A DNA stretch of 45,612 nt from Streptomyces longispororuber (GCF_024448165.1 NZ_JAMOLN010000060.1:1-45612), one strand, 5' to 3'; shown: positions 33,601 to 42,289, counted from the first letter of the stretch. The notes: a model not told the origin generated them from the letters alone. A program made the numbers and translations.

Positions 33601-34040
33601 ACGTCCTGCTCGGGACCGGACAGCAGGCGCAGCGGCTCCACGAAGAGGTCCGCGTCCTGGTGGGCGCGGACGAGGGCGTAACAGAAGGAGTGGAACGTCG
33701 TCGCCTGCGGGGCGCGCGCCGCTCCTATGCGCAGTGCCATCCGGTCGCGCAGTTCGACGGCGGCCTTGCGGCTGAACGTGAGCACGAGGATGCGCGAGGG
33801 TTCGGTCCCCTGCGCGATGCGCGCGGCGACCGCCTCCACGAGGGTCGTCGTCTTTCCCGTGCCGGGACCGGCCAGGACGAGGAGGGGCCCGTGGGCGTGG
33901 TCAACCACCGCACGCTGATGTGCGTCCAGACGAGGGGGGTCCACCGGAGCCGGCGGGGTACGCACCAGTCGGTACGCGCCGGGGATCCCCTGTCGAACCT
34001 GGTGGTGCGACAGGTGCCGGGTGGACGAAGAGGAGCTCAC
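30699..34040 (-). CDS. adnA: AdnA-type helicase-nuclease subunit with Fe-S nuclease
   Basis: A 1113-residue partner of AdnB. It has an SF1A motor (AGPGTGKTTT at 57-66, FVDEYQDTDPAQ, GDPDQSIYAFRGAD, AHRSKGLEWRLV) and a C-terminal nuclease with RGSMDRVER and VVDFKTG. Four cysteines, Cys862 and Cys1093, 1096, 1102 (CTHCAFRASC), match the 4Fe-4S staple of AddB/AdnA nucleases. The gene order adnA then adnB is that of mycobacteria. GTG 34038-34040 is the only upstream-most start before a stop; the ribosome site is weak. The 34041-34318 stretch upstream has no convincing gene. Confidence 0.93.
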   Translation of the reverse strand: MSSSSSTRHLSHHQVRQGIPGAYRLVRTPPAPVDPPRLDAHQRAVVDHAHGPLLVLAGPGTGKTTTLVEAVAARIAQGTEPSRILVLTFSRKAAVELRDRMALRIGAARAPQATTFHSFCYALVRAHQDADLFVEPLRLLSGPEQDVAVRELLAGQIDLERAGLAHVRWPDELRACLTTRGFADEVRAVLARSRELGLGPAALDAFARRIGRPDWRAAATFLAEYLDVLDMQGVLDYSELVHRAVLLARRQEVADQIGVRYDAVFVDEYQDTDPAQVRLLHALAGGGRTLVAFGDPDQSIYAFRGADVNGILDFPDDFPRADGTPAPVEVLTTSRRSGARLLEATRRLTRRMPLTRLPADKVRAHRELAPVRDGGGAEVYTYPTSGTELDNVADILRRAHLEDGIAWSDMAVLVRAGARSIPAVRRALTVAGVPLDIDGDDLPLRHEPAVTPLLTALKAVAHPSHDPSAADDDAPDEPGEPDDDAPGAVCWLDTETALTLLASPLAGMDAADLRRLGRALREEERAAGNHLPPPSDDLLARALAEPERLALHDPAYARGAQRLGDLLARARQKLTDGGTAEEALWELWNGTPWPHRLERAARRGGAAGRNADRDLDAVCALFAVASRAEERTGGRGARNFLEELEAQDIAADTLAGRAVRPDAVRLMTAHRSKGLEWRLVVVAGVQEGLWPDLRRRGSLLEADRIGRDGLAEPLTPGALLAEERRLFYVAATRARERLVVTAVKAPADDGDQPSRFLTELGIEPKDVTGRPRRPLSVSALVADLRATTVDPRVSEALREAAARRLARLAALSDDDGRPLVPSAHPYRWWGMYEPTESKVPLRDRDKPVVLSGSALDQLANTCALQWFLGREVKADAPATAAQGFGNVVHVLADEVASGRTPADLAVLMERLDSVWDALAFDAPWKSAQEKEHARVALERFLQWHVMDRGGRTPVASEHDFDVTLEAGSYEVRIRGSMDRVERDADGRAYVVDFKTGKQAPSAADVEHHPQLAVYQLAVREGAVDEPFDGARPHPGGAELVQLRQGAAKKDGGETLPKVQGQEPLEGEWVGDLLATAAGKVLDERFAPTTGQQCTHCAFRASCSARPEGKHVVE

Positions 34041-34163
34041 GTGGATCGCTGGTCCTGGTGGGTGTGCTGGTGGTCGAAGCGCCGTCCGTGCAGGGCGGTG
34101 GCCGCGGGGTGAGGGAGGTGTCTGCCATCGACGGTGCCGTCGACGCTACGCCGTCGAGTGTGG

Positions 34164-34180
34164 CGGAAGCCGGGCTTCCG
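34164..34180. terminator. Short hairpin downstream of the ATL gene
   Basis: CGGAAGCC and GGCTTCCG arms (34164-34171, 34173-34180) almost back to back, giving about a 7-bp usable stem in the 278-base gap between the ATL gene and adnA. A plausible terminator for ATL. Confidence 0.4.
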
Positions 34181-34318
34181 GCGCGTCCCTCGCGTCCCTT
34201 TCGGCCCAGGTGTGCCCTGTCTCACGAACGGACGGGGCTGCGGCGGAGTGCCCCGCGCGCCGCGTTTCCCCCGTACGGACCACAGGCACCACGCCCGCGC
34301 GCGGGATGGCCGAAGCTG

Positions 34319-34684
34319 TCAATCGTGAGCTTCCGCAGGCGTCCTGCCGTCCCATCGCGCGCGCTTCATGTCCAGGCGCGGCAGGTGGCTCCCGGCGGCC
34401 CTGGATGCCTCACGCAGCGGCGTGTTCTCTTCCCTGTAGTGGTCGAGCGCGCCCAGTTCGTGCCCCGGGAGCATCGCCCCGTCCGCGCGCACGACACGCC
34501 ACCACGGAACCGCGCCTCCGTAGAGGGACATCACCCGGCCCACCTGGCGCGGGCCGCCCTCCTCCAGCCACTCGGCGACGTCCCCGTACGTCATGACCCG
34601 CCCGGGCGGGATCAGCTCGGCGACCTCCAGGACCCGCTCCGCGTACTCGGGAAGTTCTCCCGCCGACTCGCTCTCCTCGCTCAT
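34319..34684 (-). CDS. Alkyltransferase-like (ATL) DNA-binding protein
   Basis: A 121-residue protein with the O6-alkylguanine-DNA alkyltransferase C-terminal fold: IPPGRVMTYGDVAEWL, GGPRQVGRVMSLYGG and the active-site loop. The loop reads VPWWRVV where an active enzyme has PCHRV, so the acceptor Cys is replaced by Trp. That is the hallmark of ATL proteins, which bind alkylated guanine and flag it for nucleotide excision repair. AGGA lies eight bases before ATG 34682-34684. It is upstream of adnA/adnB, in a DNA-repair neighbourhood. Confidence 0.9.
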   Translation of the reverse strand: MSEESESAGELPEYAERVLEVAELIPPGRVMTYGDVAEWLEEGGPRQVGRVMSLYGGAVPWWRVVRADGAMLPGHELGALDHYREENTPLREASRAAGSHLPRLDMKRARWDGRTPAEAHD

Positions 34685-34917
34685 CCGGCCCATCCTGCCG
34701 CACGGCACCGACAACACGGAGGGACATCGGGGCAGCCGTCTGGAGAGACGCACAAGAAGGCGCTTGCCGACGACGTCAAGCTCCTCGAATGCACCCTGAT
34801 ACCCCCCTATCGCGATGGGACATGCCACCATCGTGCGGGCGGTGACTGGTGATACGAGATCAAGAAGAGACGACGGAGCAGCAGAGCGTGCACCCCGACA
34901 AGGCGGAGGGCACCTCT

Positions 34918-37632
34918 GTGACACCGGCGCGCCCTGAGGACACGGCCGAGGAGGCCGCCGGGACGAAGCAGGAACAGCCGCTGCACGACCCGGACTGCGT
35001 CGACGCCGACGCGCACGCGGAGCAGGTCGACGGCGACGAACCGCTGCTCCCCGCGCGCGTGCACCGCCCTTCCGACCTGATGCGTCTCCTCGTGGGCCTG
35101 CTCGCGATCGCCGTGCTGCTCGCCATCGCCGCGTTCGCGCACGCCACGACCTCGGGCTTCGCCCAGGACATCAACAAGGGCACCGGCCAGGCGCCGGACC
35201 TGCTGACCAAGTTCGCGGGTCTCGCGTCGAGCATCGCCATCCTCCTCGTACCGGTCGCCTTCGCCATCGAGCGGCTCATCAAGCGCGACGGGCTGCGGAT
35301 CGCCGACGGGGTGCTCGCGGCGGTCCTCGCGCACGGCGTGACGCTCGCGACCGACCTCTGGGTCGCCAAGGCCGCCCCGCAGTCCATCCAGGACGCGCTC
35401 ACGAAGGTGTCGCCCGGCGACATCCATGCGCTGACCGATCCGGTGCACGGCTACTTGGCGCCCGTCATCGCCTATATGACGGCCGTCGGGATGTCCCGGC
35501 GACCACGATGGCGCGTGGTGCTGTGGGTGGTGCTGCTGCTCGACGCGTTCGCCATGCTGGTCACCGGATACACGACACCGTTCTCGATCATCCTGACGAT
35601 CCTCATCGGCTGGACCGTCGCCTACGGGACGCTGTACGCGGTCGGCTCCCCCAATGTGCGTCCTACGGGACAGACGCTGCTGGCCGGACTGCGGCACGTC
35701 GGCTTCCACCCCGTGAAGGCGTCCCGCGAGGAGGCCCACGAGGGCGCCACGGAGAACGGCGACCGGGGGCGGCGCTACTTCGTCACCCTGGAGGACGGCC
35801 CGCCGCTCGACGTCACGGTCGTCGACCGGGAACAGCAGGCGCAGGGCTTCTTCTACCGGGTGTGGCGGCGGCTGACGCTGCGCGGCATCACCACGGGCCG
35901 CAGCCTCCAGTCGCTGCGCCAGGCCCTGGAGCAGGAGGCGCTCCTCGCCTACGCGGCGATCGCGGCGGGGGCGAACGCGCCGAAGCTGATCGCCACGTCC
36001 GAGCTGGGCCCCGACGCCGTGATGCTCGTGTACGAGCACATCGGCGGCAGGTCCCTGGACGCGATGCCTGACGAGGAGATCACCGACCAGCTGCTGCGCG
36101 ACACCTGGCACCAGGTGCAGGCGCTCCAGTCGCGGCGGATCGCGCATCGGCGGCTCGCGGGCGACGCGATTCTGGTGGATCGTTCCGGCACGGTGATCCT
36201 CACGGATCTGCGCGGCGGTGAGATCGCGGCGGGCGACCTGGTGCTGCGCATGGACATCGCGCAGTTGGTCACGACGATGGGCCTGCGGGTGGGGGCCGAG
36301 CGGGCCGTCGCGTCGGCGGTCGGCGTGCTCGGCCCCGACGCCGTCGCCGACTGTCTGCCGCTGCTGCAGCCGATCGCGCTCACCCGCACCACCAGGGCGA
36401 CGCTGCGCAAGCTCGGACGGGAGCGCGCCCAACGGGAGCGCGAGGCCGTCCTGGAGGCGTCCAGCAAGGCCAAGCAGGCCCGCCTGGAGGACGCCGAGGC
36501 CCCGGCCGGCGCCGACGACAAGAAGGACGACAAGAAGTCCGTACGGGCCGAGAAGAAGTCCGAGAAGGCCGAGCGGCAGGCCGAGAAGCGCGCCCTCGAC
36601 GAGGCGCTCGACGAGGCCCGCGAGGAGGACCTGCTCACCCAGATCCGCCACCAGGTGCTGCGCATCCGGCCGCAGGCCCCCGTCGAACCGGCCCGCCTGG
36701 AGCGCATCAGGCCGCGCACGCTGATCAGTTTCATCGCCGGTGCGATCGGCGCGTACTTCCTGCTGTCGCAGCTCACACACATCGACTTCGGCACGATCGT
36801 CGGCGAGGCCGAATGGGGCTGGGTCGGCCTCGCGGTGGTGTTCTCCGCGCTCAGCTACGTGGCCGCGGCGATGAGCCTGCTCGGCTTCGTGCCCGAACGG
36901 GTGCCCTTCATGCGGACCGTCGCCGCCCAGGTCGCCGGGTCGTTCGTGAAGATCGTGGCTCCCGCCGCGGTCGGCGGTGTCGCGCTCAACACCCGGTTCC
37001 TGCAGCGTGCGGGGGTGCGCCCCGGGCTCGCGGTCGCCAGTGTGGGCGCCTCCCAGCTGTTCGGCATGTGCAGCCACATCCTGCTGCTGCTGACCTTCGG
37101 CTACCTGACGGGCACCGAGAAGACGCCCTCCTTGTCGCCGTCCCGGACGGTCATCGCGGGTCTGCTGACGGTCGCCGTGCTCGTCCTCGTGGTGACGTCC
37201 ATCCCCTTCCTGAGGAAGTTCGTCGTCACGCGCGTGCGCTCGCTCTTCGCGGGTGTCGTGCCGCGCATGCTCGACGTCCTCCAGCGGCCCCGGAAGCTGC
37301 TCACCGGCATCGGCGGCATGCTGCTGCTGACCGCCTGTTTCGTGATGTGCCTCGACGCCTCGATCCGCGCCTTCGGGGACAACACGACGAGCCTGAGCCT
37401 GGCCAGCGTCGCGGTCGTCTTCCTCGCCGGCAACGCGCTCGGCTCCGCGGCACCGACCCCCGGTGGTGTGGGCGCGGTCGAGGCGACGCTGACGGTGGGT
37501 CTGATCGCGGTCGGTCTGCCCAAGGAGGTGGCCGCTCCCGCGGTGCTCCTGTACCGACTGCTCACACTGTGGCTGCCCGTCCTTCCCGGCTGGTTGTTCT
37601 TCAACCACCTGACGCGGAAGGGCGCGCTCTGA
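34918..37632 (+). CDS. Flippase-like (LPG_synthase_TM / YbhN) membrane protein with embedded degenerate kinase domain
   Basis: About 904 residues. Several hydrophobic segments lie at about 60-240. A cytoplasmic kinase-like domain at about 270-470 follows, with a catalytic loop reading AHRRLAGDAILVD (His410, Arg at the usual Asp 412) and TDLRGGE instead of DFG (Asp430). A highly charged K/E/A-rich linker (about 480-570) precedes the flippase-like domain (about 590-904) with VGGVALNTRFLQRAG and the AAPTPGGVGAVEATL signature. This family includes MprF-like lipid translocators. GTG 34918 has GGAGGG seven bases upstream; GTG 34888 and 34849 are alternatives. It is divergent from the ATL gene. Confidence 0.88.
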   Translation: MTPARPEDTAEEAAGTKQEQPLHDPDCVDADAHAEQVDGDEPLLPARVHRPSDLMRLLVGLLAIAVLLAIAAFAHATTSGFAQDINKGTGQAPDLLTKFAGLASSIAILLVPVAFAIERLIKRDGLRIADGVLAAVLAHGVTLATDLWVAKAAPQSIQDALTKVSPGDIHALTDPVHGYLAPVIAYMTAVGMSRRPRWRVVLWVVLLLDAFAMLVTGYTTPFSIILTILIGWTVAYGTLYAVGSPNVRPTGQTLLAGLRHVGFHPVKASREEAHEGATENGDRGRRYFVTLEDGPPLDVTVVDREQQAQGFFYRVWRRLTLRGITTGRSLQSLRQALEQEALLAYAAIAAGANAPKLIATSELGPDAVMLVYEHIGGRSLDAMPDEEITDQLLRDTWHQVQALQSRRIAHRRLAGDAILVDRSGTVILTDLRGGEIAAGDLVLRMDIAQLVTTMGLRVGAERAVASAVGVLGPDAVADCLPLLQPIALTRTTRATLRKLGRERAQREREAVLEASSKAKQARLEDAEAPAGADDKKDDKKSVRAEKKSEKAERQAEKRALDEALDEAREEDLLTQIRHQVLRIRPQAPVEPARLERIRPRTLISFIAGAIGAYFLLSQLTHIDFGTIVGEAEWGWVGLAVVFSALSYVAAAMSLLGFVPERVPFMRTVAAQVAGSFVKIVAPAAVGGVALNTRFLQRAGVRPGLAVASVGASQLFGMCSHILLLLTFGYLTGTEKTPSLSPSRTVIAGLLTVAVLVLVVTSIPFLRKFVVTRVRSLFAGVVPRMLDVLQRPRKLLTGIGGMLLLTACFVMCLDASIRAFGDNTTSLSLASVAVVFLAGNALGSAAPTPGGVGAVEATLTVGLIAVGLPKEVAAPAVLLYRLLTLWLPVLPGWLFFNHLTRKGAL

Positions 37633-37739
37633 CCGGCGCCCCGCCTTCGGTGGAGCGCACGCGACAGGGCACTTGAAGGGCCTCACCCGCACAGCCCGCA
37701 GCCCGAGCGCCCCGCACCCGGCCGCCGCAGGATGGACGC

Positions 37740-39287
37740 ATGCCCAATCCGTCCCGGCCCCGTGCCGCAGCCCTGGCCGTCACCGCCGCCCTGCTGTCAG
37801 CGTCCCTCGCGGCGTGCAGCAACGACTCGCAGGACGACGTGGACCTGCCGTCCCAGAAGCTGAGCTGGAAGGACTGCCCCGCACCGTCGGAGTCCGAGGG
37901 CGGCGGCGACGCGCCCTCCCCGCTGCCCGGTGGCGCCGAGTGGCAGTGCGCCACCATGAAGGCGCCGCTCGACTGGGCGGCCCCCGAGGGCGACACCATC
38001 GGCATCGCACTGATCCGTGCGCGGTCCAGCGGCGACGAGGACCGGCGCATCGGCTCGCTGGTCTTCAACTTCGGCGGCCCCGGCGGCTCCGGCATCACCA
38101 CCCTGCCGGCCTTCGGCACGGACTACGCGAAGCTGCGGACCCGCTACGACCTGGTGAGCTTCGACCCGCGCGGAGTGGGCCGCAGCGCCGGCATCGCGTG
38201 CGAGGACGACGAGCAGCTCGACGAGTACTTCCAGCAGGACTCGACGCCGGACGACGCGGCGGAGCAGAAGAAGCTCGTCAGCAACATCACGGGCTTCAAC
38301 AACGCCTGCGACAAGAACTCCGGCAAGGTCCTCCCGCACGTCAGGACCACCGACGCGGCCCGCGACATGGACCTGATGCGCCAGGTGCTCGGCGACGACA
38401 AGCTGCACTACTTCGGCATCTCCTACGGCACCGAACTGGGCGGTGTCTACGCCCACTTGTTCCCCAAGAACGTGGGCCGCGCCGTGTTCGACGGCGTCGT
38501 CGACCCCACGCAGAGCCCCGAGGAGGGCTCTCTCGGACAGGCCAAGGGCTTCCAGCGCGCCCTCGACAACTACGCGAAGGACTGCACGTCACAGGTCGAG
38601 GACTGCCCCGTCGGCGACACCCCGGACGAGGTGAAGGAGAAGATCGCCAAGCTGCTCGACGAGCTGGAGGAGAAGCCGATCCCGGGGATCTTCCCGCGCG
38701 ATCTGACCCAGACCGCCGCGACGAACGGCATCGCGCAGTCCCTGTACTCGAAGGACTTCTGGGAGTACCTCACCGAAGGCCTCCAGCAGGCGTACGACGG
38801 TGACGGCAAGGTCCTCATGCTGCTGTCCGACTCGATGAACGGGCGGAACGAGGACGGCAAGTACAGCAACATCCAGGCCGCCAACGTCGCCATCAACTGC
38901 GCGGACGACAAACCGCGTTACACGACGCAGGACGTCGAGGCGAAGCTGCCGGAGTTCCGCTCGGCCTCTCCACTGTTCGGCGACTACCTGGCCTGGGGCA
39001 TGCTCGGCTGCACCGACTGGGCCGTCGACGGCGCGGCCGACCACCCGGACGTGAGCGCGGCGGGCTCCGCCCCGATCCTCGTCGTCGGCAACACCGGCGA
39101 CCCGGCCACCCCGTACGAGGGCGCGCGGAAGATGGTCGACGCGCTGGGCGACGGGGTGGGCGTCGAGCTGACGTACAAGGGGCAGGGGCACGGCGCGTAC
39201 GACAGCGGCAACAAGTGCGTCCTGGGCGCCGTGAACGGCTATCTCCTCGACGGGACCGTCCCGAAAGAGGGAACGGTCTGCTCGTGA
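37740..39287 (+). CDS. Secreted S33 alpha/beta-hydrolase lipoprotein peptidase (SlpD/E-like), first copy
   Basis: A 515-residue lipoprotein with lipobox Cys26 (LAAC). The alpha/beta-hydrolase core has NFGGPGGSG (oxyanion), GISYGTELGG with nucleophile Ser228, Asp454 in GNTGDPATPYEGA and His484 in GQGHGAY, and a C-terminal TAP-like domain. It is similar to the Streptomyces mycelium-associated tripeptidyl aminopeptidases SlpD and SlpE. It probably removes tripeptides from secreted proteins at the cell surface. It lies 107 bases after the flippase gene and 97 before its paralog. Confidence 0.92.
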   Translation: MPNPSRPRAAALAVTAALLSASLAACSNDSQDDVDLPSQKLSWKDCPAPSESEGGGDAPSPLPGGAEWQCATMKAPLDWAAPEGDTIGIALIRARSSGDEDRRIGSLVFNFGGPGGSGITTLPAFGTDYAKLRTRYDLVSFDPRGVGRSAGIACEDDEQLDEYFQQDSTPDDAAEQKKLVSNITGFNNACDKNSGKVLPHVRTTDAARDMDLMRQVLGDDKLHYFGISYGTELGGVYAHLFPKNVGRAVFDGVVDPTQSPEEGSLGQAKGFQRALDNYAKDCTSQVEDCPVGDTPDEVKEKIAKLLDELEEKPIPGIFPRDLTQTAATNGIAQSLYSKDFWEYLTEGLQQAYDGDGKVLMLLSDSMNGRNEDGKYSNIQAANVAINCADDKPRYTTQDVEAKLPEFRSASPLFGDYLAWGMLGCTDWAVDGAADHPDVSAAGSAPILVVGNTGDPATPYEGARKMVDALGDGVGVELTYKGQGHGAYDSGNKCVLGAVNGYLLDGTVPKEGTVCS

Positions 39288-39384
39288 TCCCGGAGTTGTC
39301 CACAGGCCGGAGCGCAGGTCGGCGTGACCTCCTACGATGGCCTGACTGTCTTTCGAACGGGGGCAGTTGAGGGGGGAGGTGCCC

Positions 39385-41010
39385 ATGGCGCCGCAGGAAC
39401 CGCGTGCCCGCGCAGAGCAGCGCACACGCACAGGACAAGGCATCCGCGCGCTCGCTCTGACGGCGGCGGCCGTGCTGACGGCCGGCCTGGTCACCGGCTG
39501 CAGCGGGTCGAGCGGCGGCGAAGGCCGGGACGATCCGAAGCCGCCGTCGTCGAGCGGCGGCGCGACGCGGTCCGCCACCGCGACACCGCGGGACGCCGCG
39601 CTGCCGCCACTGCCCTCCTCGCTCACCGGTCAGCGCCTGGACTGGGGCCGCTGCAAAGGGTCCGCGAGCACGCCCGCGCCCGGCTCCGACTGGCAGTGCG
39701 CGACGCTCAAGGCACCGCTGGACTACGCGAAGCCGGGCGGCCCGACGATCGGGCTCGCCCTCATCCGCACGAAGTCCAGAGGCGGCGGAACGGAGCGCAT
39801 CGGCTCCCTCCTCTTCAACTTCGGCGGGCCGGGCGGCTCCGGCGTCGACCTGCTGCCGGCCTTCGCTCCGCAGTACGCGAAGCTGCGCGAGCGCTACGAC
39901 CTGGTGGGCTTCGATCCGCGCGGGGTCGCGGCCAGCCACGGGATGCGCTGCCGCAGCGACAAGGAGACGCAGGCCGCCGAGTCCGTCGACCTCACGCCGG
40001 ACACGGCGGCGGAGGAGAAGGCGTACCTGAAGGACGCGACCGACTTCGGCAAGGGCTGCCGGAAGGCCGGTGACCTGCTCGGACACGTGTCGACCGTGGA
40101 GGCCGCGCGCGACATGGACCTGATGCGCGAGGTCCTGGGCGACGACGAGCTGCACTACATGGGCGTCTCGTACGGGACGGAACTCGGCGGGATCTACGCC
40201 CACTTGTTCCCCGGCAAGGTCGGCCGGCTCGTCCTGGACGCGGTCGTCGACCCGACGGCCGGGCGCGTGGGGCAGGCCGAGAACCAGGCACGCGGCTTCC
40301 AGCGGGCGCTCGACAACTATCTGAAGTCCCGCGGCAAGGACCCGGCGGAAGGGTCGAAGGAGATCGCGGCGCTCCTGAAGAAGCTCGACGAGAAGCCGCT
40401 GCCGACCTCGGGCGGCCGGGAGCTGAACGAGTCGCTCGCGACCACCGGCATCGCGGTCACCCTGTACAGCCAGAACAGCTGGCCCGCCCTCACCCGGGGC
40501 CTGCAGGGCGCCGAGAAGGGCGACGGCACGGCGCTCCTCGCGCTCGCCGACTCGTACAACGACCGTGACCCGAGCGGGCACTACGGCACCGCGAGCCACT
40601 CACAGCGCGCGATCTCCTGCCTGGACGACAAGGTGCGGCCGACGGTGGCGCAGACGAAGGCGCGGCTGGCGAAGTTCCGCGAGATCTCGCCGGTCTTCGG
40701 GCAGTACATGGGCTGGGACACGGCGGGCTGGTGCCACGACTGGCCGGTGCCGGGGCAGTGGGACGACCCCGACGTGAGCGCGCCGAGCGCGGCGCCGGTC
40801 CTCGTCGTGGGCAACACCGGCGACCCGGCGACTCCCTACGAGGGCGCGCGCCGGATGGCCGACGAGCTCGGCAAGGGCGTCGGTGTCGAGCTGACGTGGA
40901 AGGGCGAGGGGCACGGGGCGTACGGCTCGGGCAGCTCCTGCGTGGACTCCACGGTGAACGCGTATCTGCTGGAGGGCCGAATACCGCGCGACGGCAAGGT
41001 GTGCTCCTGA
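39385..41010 (+). CDS. Secreted S33 alpha/beta-hydrolase lipoprotein peptidase (SlpD/E-like), second copy
   Basis: 541 residues, paralogous to the preceding gene across the whole catalytic region. Lipobox Cys39 (LVTGC) is followed by a long Ser/Gly/Pro-rich spacer. The triad is Ser262 (GVSYGTELGG), Asp480 (GNTGDPATPYEGA) and His510 (GEGHGAY). ATG 39385 has GGGGGAGG at good spacing; TTG 39367 and GTG 39379 are in-frame alternatives. The central lid differs most (no acidic insert), suggesting different substrates. It ends at a strong terminator shared with moeZ. Confidence 0.92.
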   Translation: MAPQEPRARAEQRTRTGQGIRALALTAAAVLTAGLVTGCSGSSGGEGRDDPKPPSSSGGATRSATATPRDAALPPLPSSLTGQRLDWGRCKGSASTPAPGSDWQCATLKAPLDYAKPGGPTIGLALIRTKSRGGGTERIGSLLFNFGGPGGSGVDLLPAFAPQYAKLRERYDLVGFDPRGVAASHGMRCRSDKETQAAESVDLTPDTAAEEKAYLKDATDFGKGCRKAGDLLGHVSTVEAARDMDLMREVLGDDELHYMGVSYGTELGGIYAHLFPGKVGRLVLDAVVDPTAGRVGQAENQARGFQRALDNYLKSRGKDPAEGSKEIAALLKKLDEKPLPTSGGRELNESLATTGIAVTLYSQNSWPALTRGLQGAEKGDGTALLALADSYNDRDPSGHYGTASHSQRAISCLDDKVRPTVAQTKARLAKFREISPVFGQYMGWDTAGWCHDWPVPGQWDDPDVSAPSAAPVLVVGNTGDPATPYEGARRMADELGKGVGVELTWKGEGHGAYGSGSSCVDSTVNAYLLEGRIPRDGKVCS

Positions 41011-41051
41011 CCAGGGGCGATCCCGGCGATCCTCAGGCCGCCGACATGCCG

Positions 41052-41084
41052 GACGGGCCCCGCGCGCAGTGCGCGGGGCCCGTC
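41052..41084. terminator. Bidirectional terminator between S33 peptidase and moeZ
   Basis: Perfect 14-bp GC-rich stem (41052-41065 with 41071-41084) with a 5-base loop between convergent genes. Confidence 0.9.
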
Positions 41085-41110
41085 GGGAAAGGTCGGTTCC
41101 GAGCCGGGGC

Positions 41111-42289
41111 TCAGTAGACCGGCTTCTCCGGCTCGATCTGGTTGACCCAGCCGATGACGCCGCCGCCGACGTGCACGGCGTCCGCGAAGCCCGCGGACTT
41201 GAGCACGGCGAGGACTTCCGCACTGCGGACACCCGTCTTGCAGTGCAAGACGATCTTCTTGTCCTGCGGCAGCGCCTCCAGGGCGGTGCCCATGAGGAAC
41301 TCGTTCTTGGGGATCAGCTTGGCGCCCGGGATCGAGACGATCTCGTACTCGTTCTGCTCGCGGACATCGATGATCTCGATGTTCTCGCCGTCGTCGATCC
41401 ACTCCTTGAGCTGCTTGGGAGTGATCGTCGAGCCGGCGGCCGCCTCCTGGGCCTCCTCGGACACGACGCCGCAGAAGGCCTCGTAGTCGATGAGCTCGGT
41501 GACGGTCGGGTTCTCGCCGCAGACCGCGCAGTTGGGGTCCTTGCGGACCTTGACCTGGCGGTACTGCATCTCCAGGGCGTCGTAGATCATCAGGCGGCCG
41601 ACCAGCGGGTCGCCGACACCGGCCAGGACCTTGATCGCCTCGGTGACCTGGATGGAGCCGATCGACGCGCAGAGCACACCGAGGACGCCGCCCTCGGCGC
41701 AGGACGGGACCATGCCCGGCGGCGGGGGCTCCGGGTACAGGCAGCGGTAGCACGGCCCGTGCTCGGACCAGAAGACCGAGGCCTGGCCGTCGAAGCGGTA
41801 GATGGAACCCCACACGTACGGCTTGTTGAGCAGCACACACGCGTCGTTGACGAGGTAGCGCGTCGCGAAGTTGTCGGTGCCGTCGACGATCAGGTCGTAC
41901 TGGCTGAAGATGTCCATCACGTTCTCGGCCTCAAGCCGCTCTTCGTGGAGGATCACGTTCACGTACGGGTTGATGCCGAGGACGGAGTCCTTCGCGGACT
42001 CGGCCTTCGAGCGGCCGATGTCGGCCTGGCTGTGGATGATCTGGCGCTGCAGGTTCGACTCGTCGACCTCGTCGAACTCCACGATGCCGAGCGTGCCCAC
42101 GCCCGCGGCGGCCAGGTACATCAGGGCCGGCGACCCGAGGCCACCGGCGCCCACACAGAGCACCTTGGCGTTCTTCAGCCGCTTCTGCCCGTCCATCCCG
42201 ACATCCGGGATGATCAGGTGGCGGGAGTACCTGCGGACCTCGTCGACGGTGAGCTCAGCAGCTGGCTCGACCAGGGGTGGCAGCGACAC
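41111..42289 (-). CDS. moeZ: MoeZ adenylyltransferase/sulfurtransferase (ThiF-rhodanese)
   Basis: 392 residues. The E1-like ThiF/MoeB domain (about 15-270) has VGAGGLGSPALMYLAAAG for ATP, DNFATRYLVND with the adenylating loop, and CYRC/CAVC zinc cysteines. The rhodanese domain (about 290-392) has active Cys350 in HCKTGVRS. MoeZ adenylates C-terminal Gly-Gly carriers (MoaD, CysO, other sulfur carriers) and then sulfurates them, serving molybdopterin, cysteine and some antibiotic pathways. GTG 42287-42289 has GAGG upstream. A sigma-R promoter sits 54 bases upstream. Confidence 0.95.
   Translation of the reverse strand: MSLPPLVEPAAELTVDEVRRYSRHLIIPDVGMDGQKRLKNAKVLCVGAGGLGSPALMYLAAAGVGTLGIVEFDEVDESNLQRQIIHSQADIGRSKAESAKDSVLGINPYVNVILHEERLEAENVMDIFSQYDLIVDGTDNFATRYLVNDACVLLNKPYVWGSIYRFDGQASVFWSEHGPCYRCLYPEPPPPGMVPSCAEGGVLGVLCASIGSIQVTEAIKVLAGVGDPLVGRLMIYDALEMQYRQVKVRKDPNCAVCGENPTVTELIDYEAFCGVVSEEAQEAAAGSTITPKQLKEWIDDGENIEIIDVREQNEYEIVSIPGAKLIPKNEFLMGTALEALPQDKKIVLHCKTGVRSAEVLAVLKSAGFADAVHVGGGVIGWVNQIEPEKPVY

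Noticed and set aside
30711..34112. 1133-codon frame on + opposite AdnA
   Set aside because: Same reason; composition is Val/Gly/Arg/Gln-rich noise.
33901..34128. 75-codon frame on - overlapping the adnA start
   Set aside because: Overlaps the helicase N terminus and Walker region upstream; Pro/Thr-rich, no ribosome site.
34807..37692. 961-codon frame on - opposite the flippase gene
   Set aside because: Antisense shadow; the + strand shows membrane segments and family motifs.
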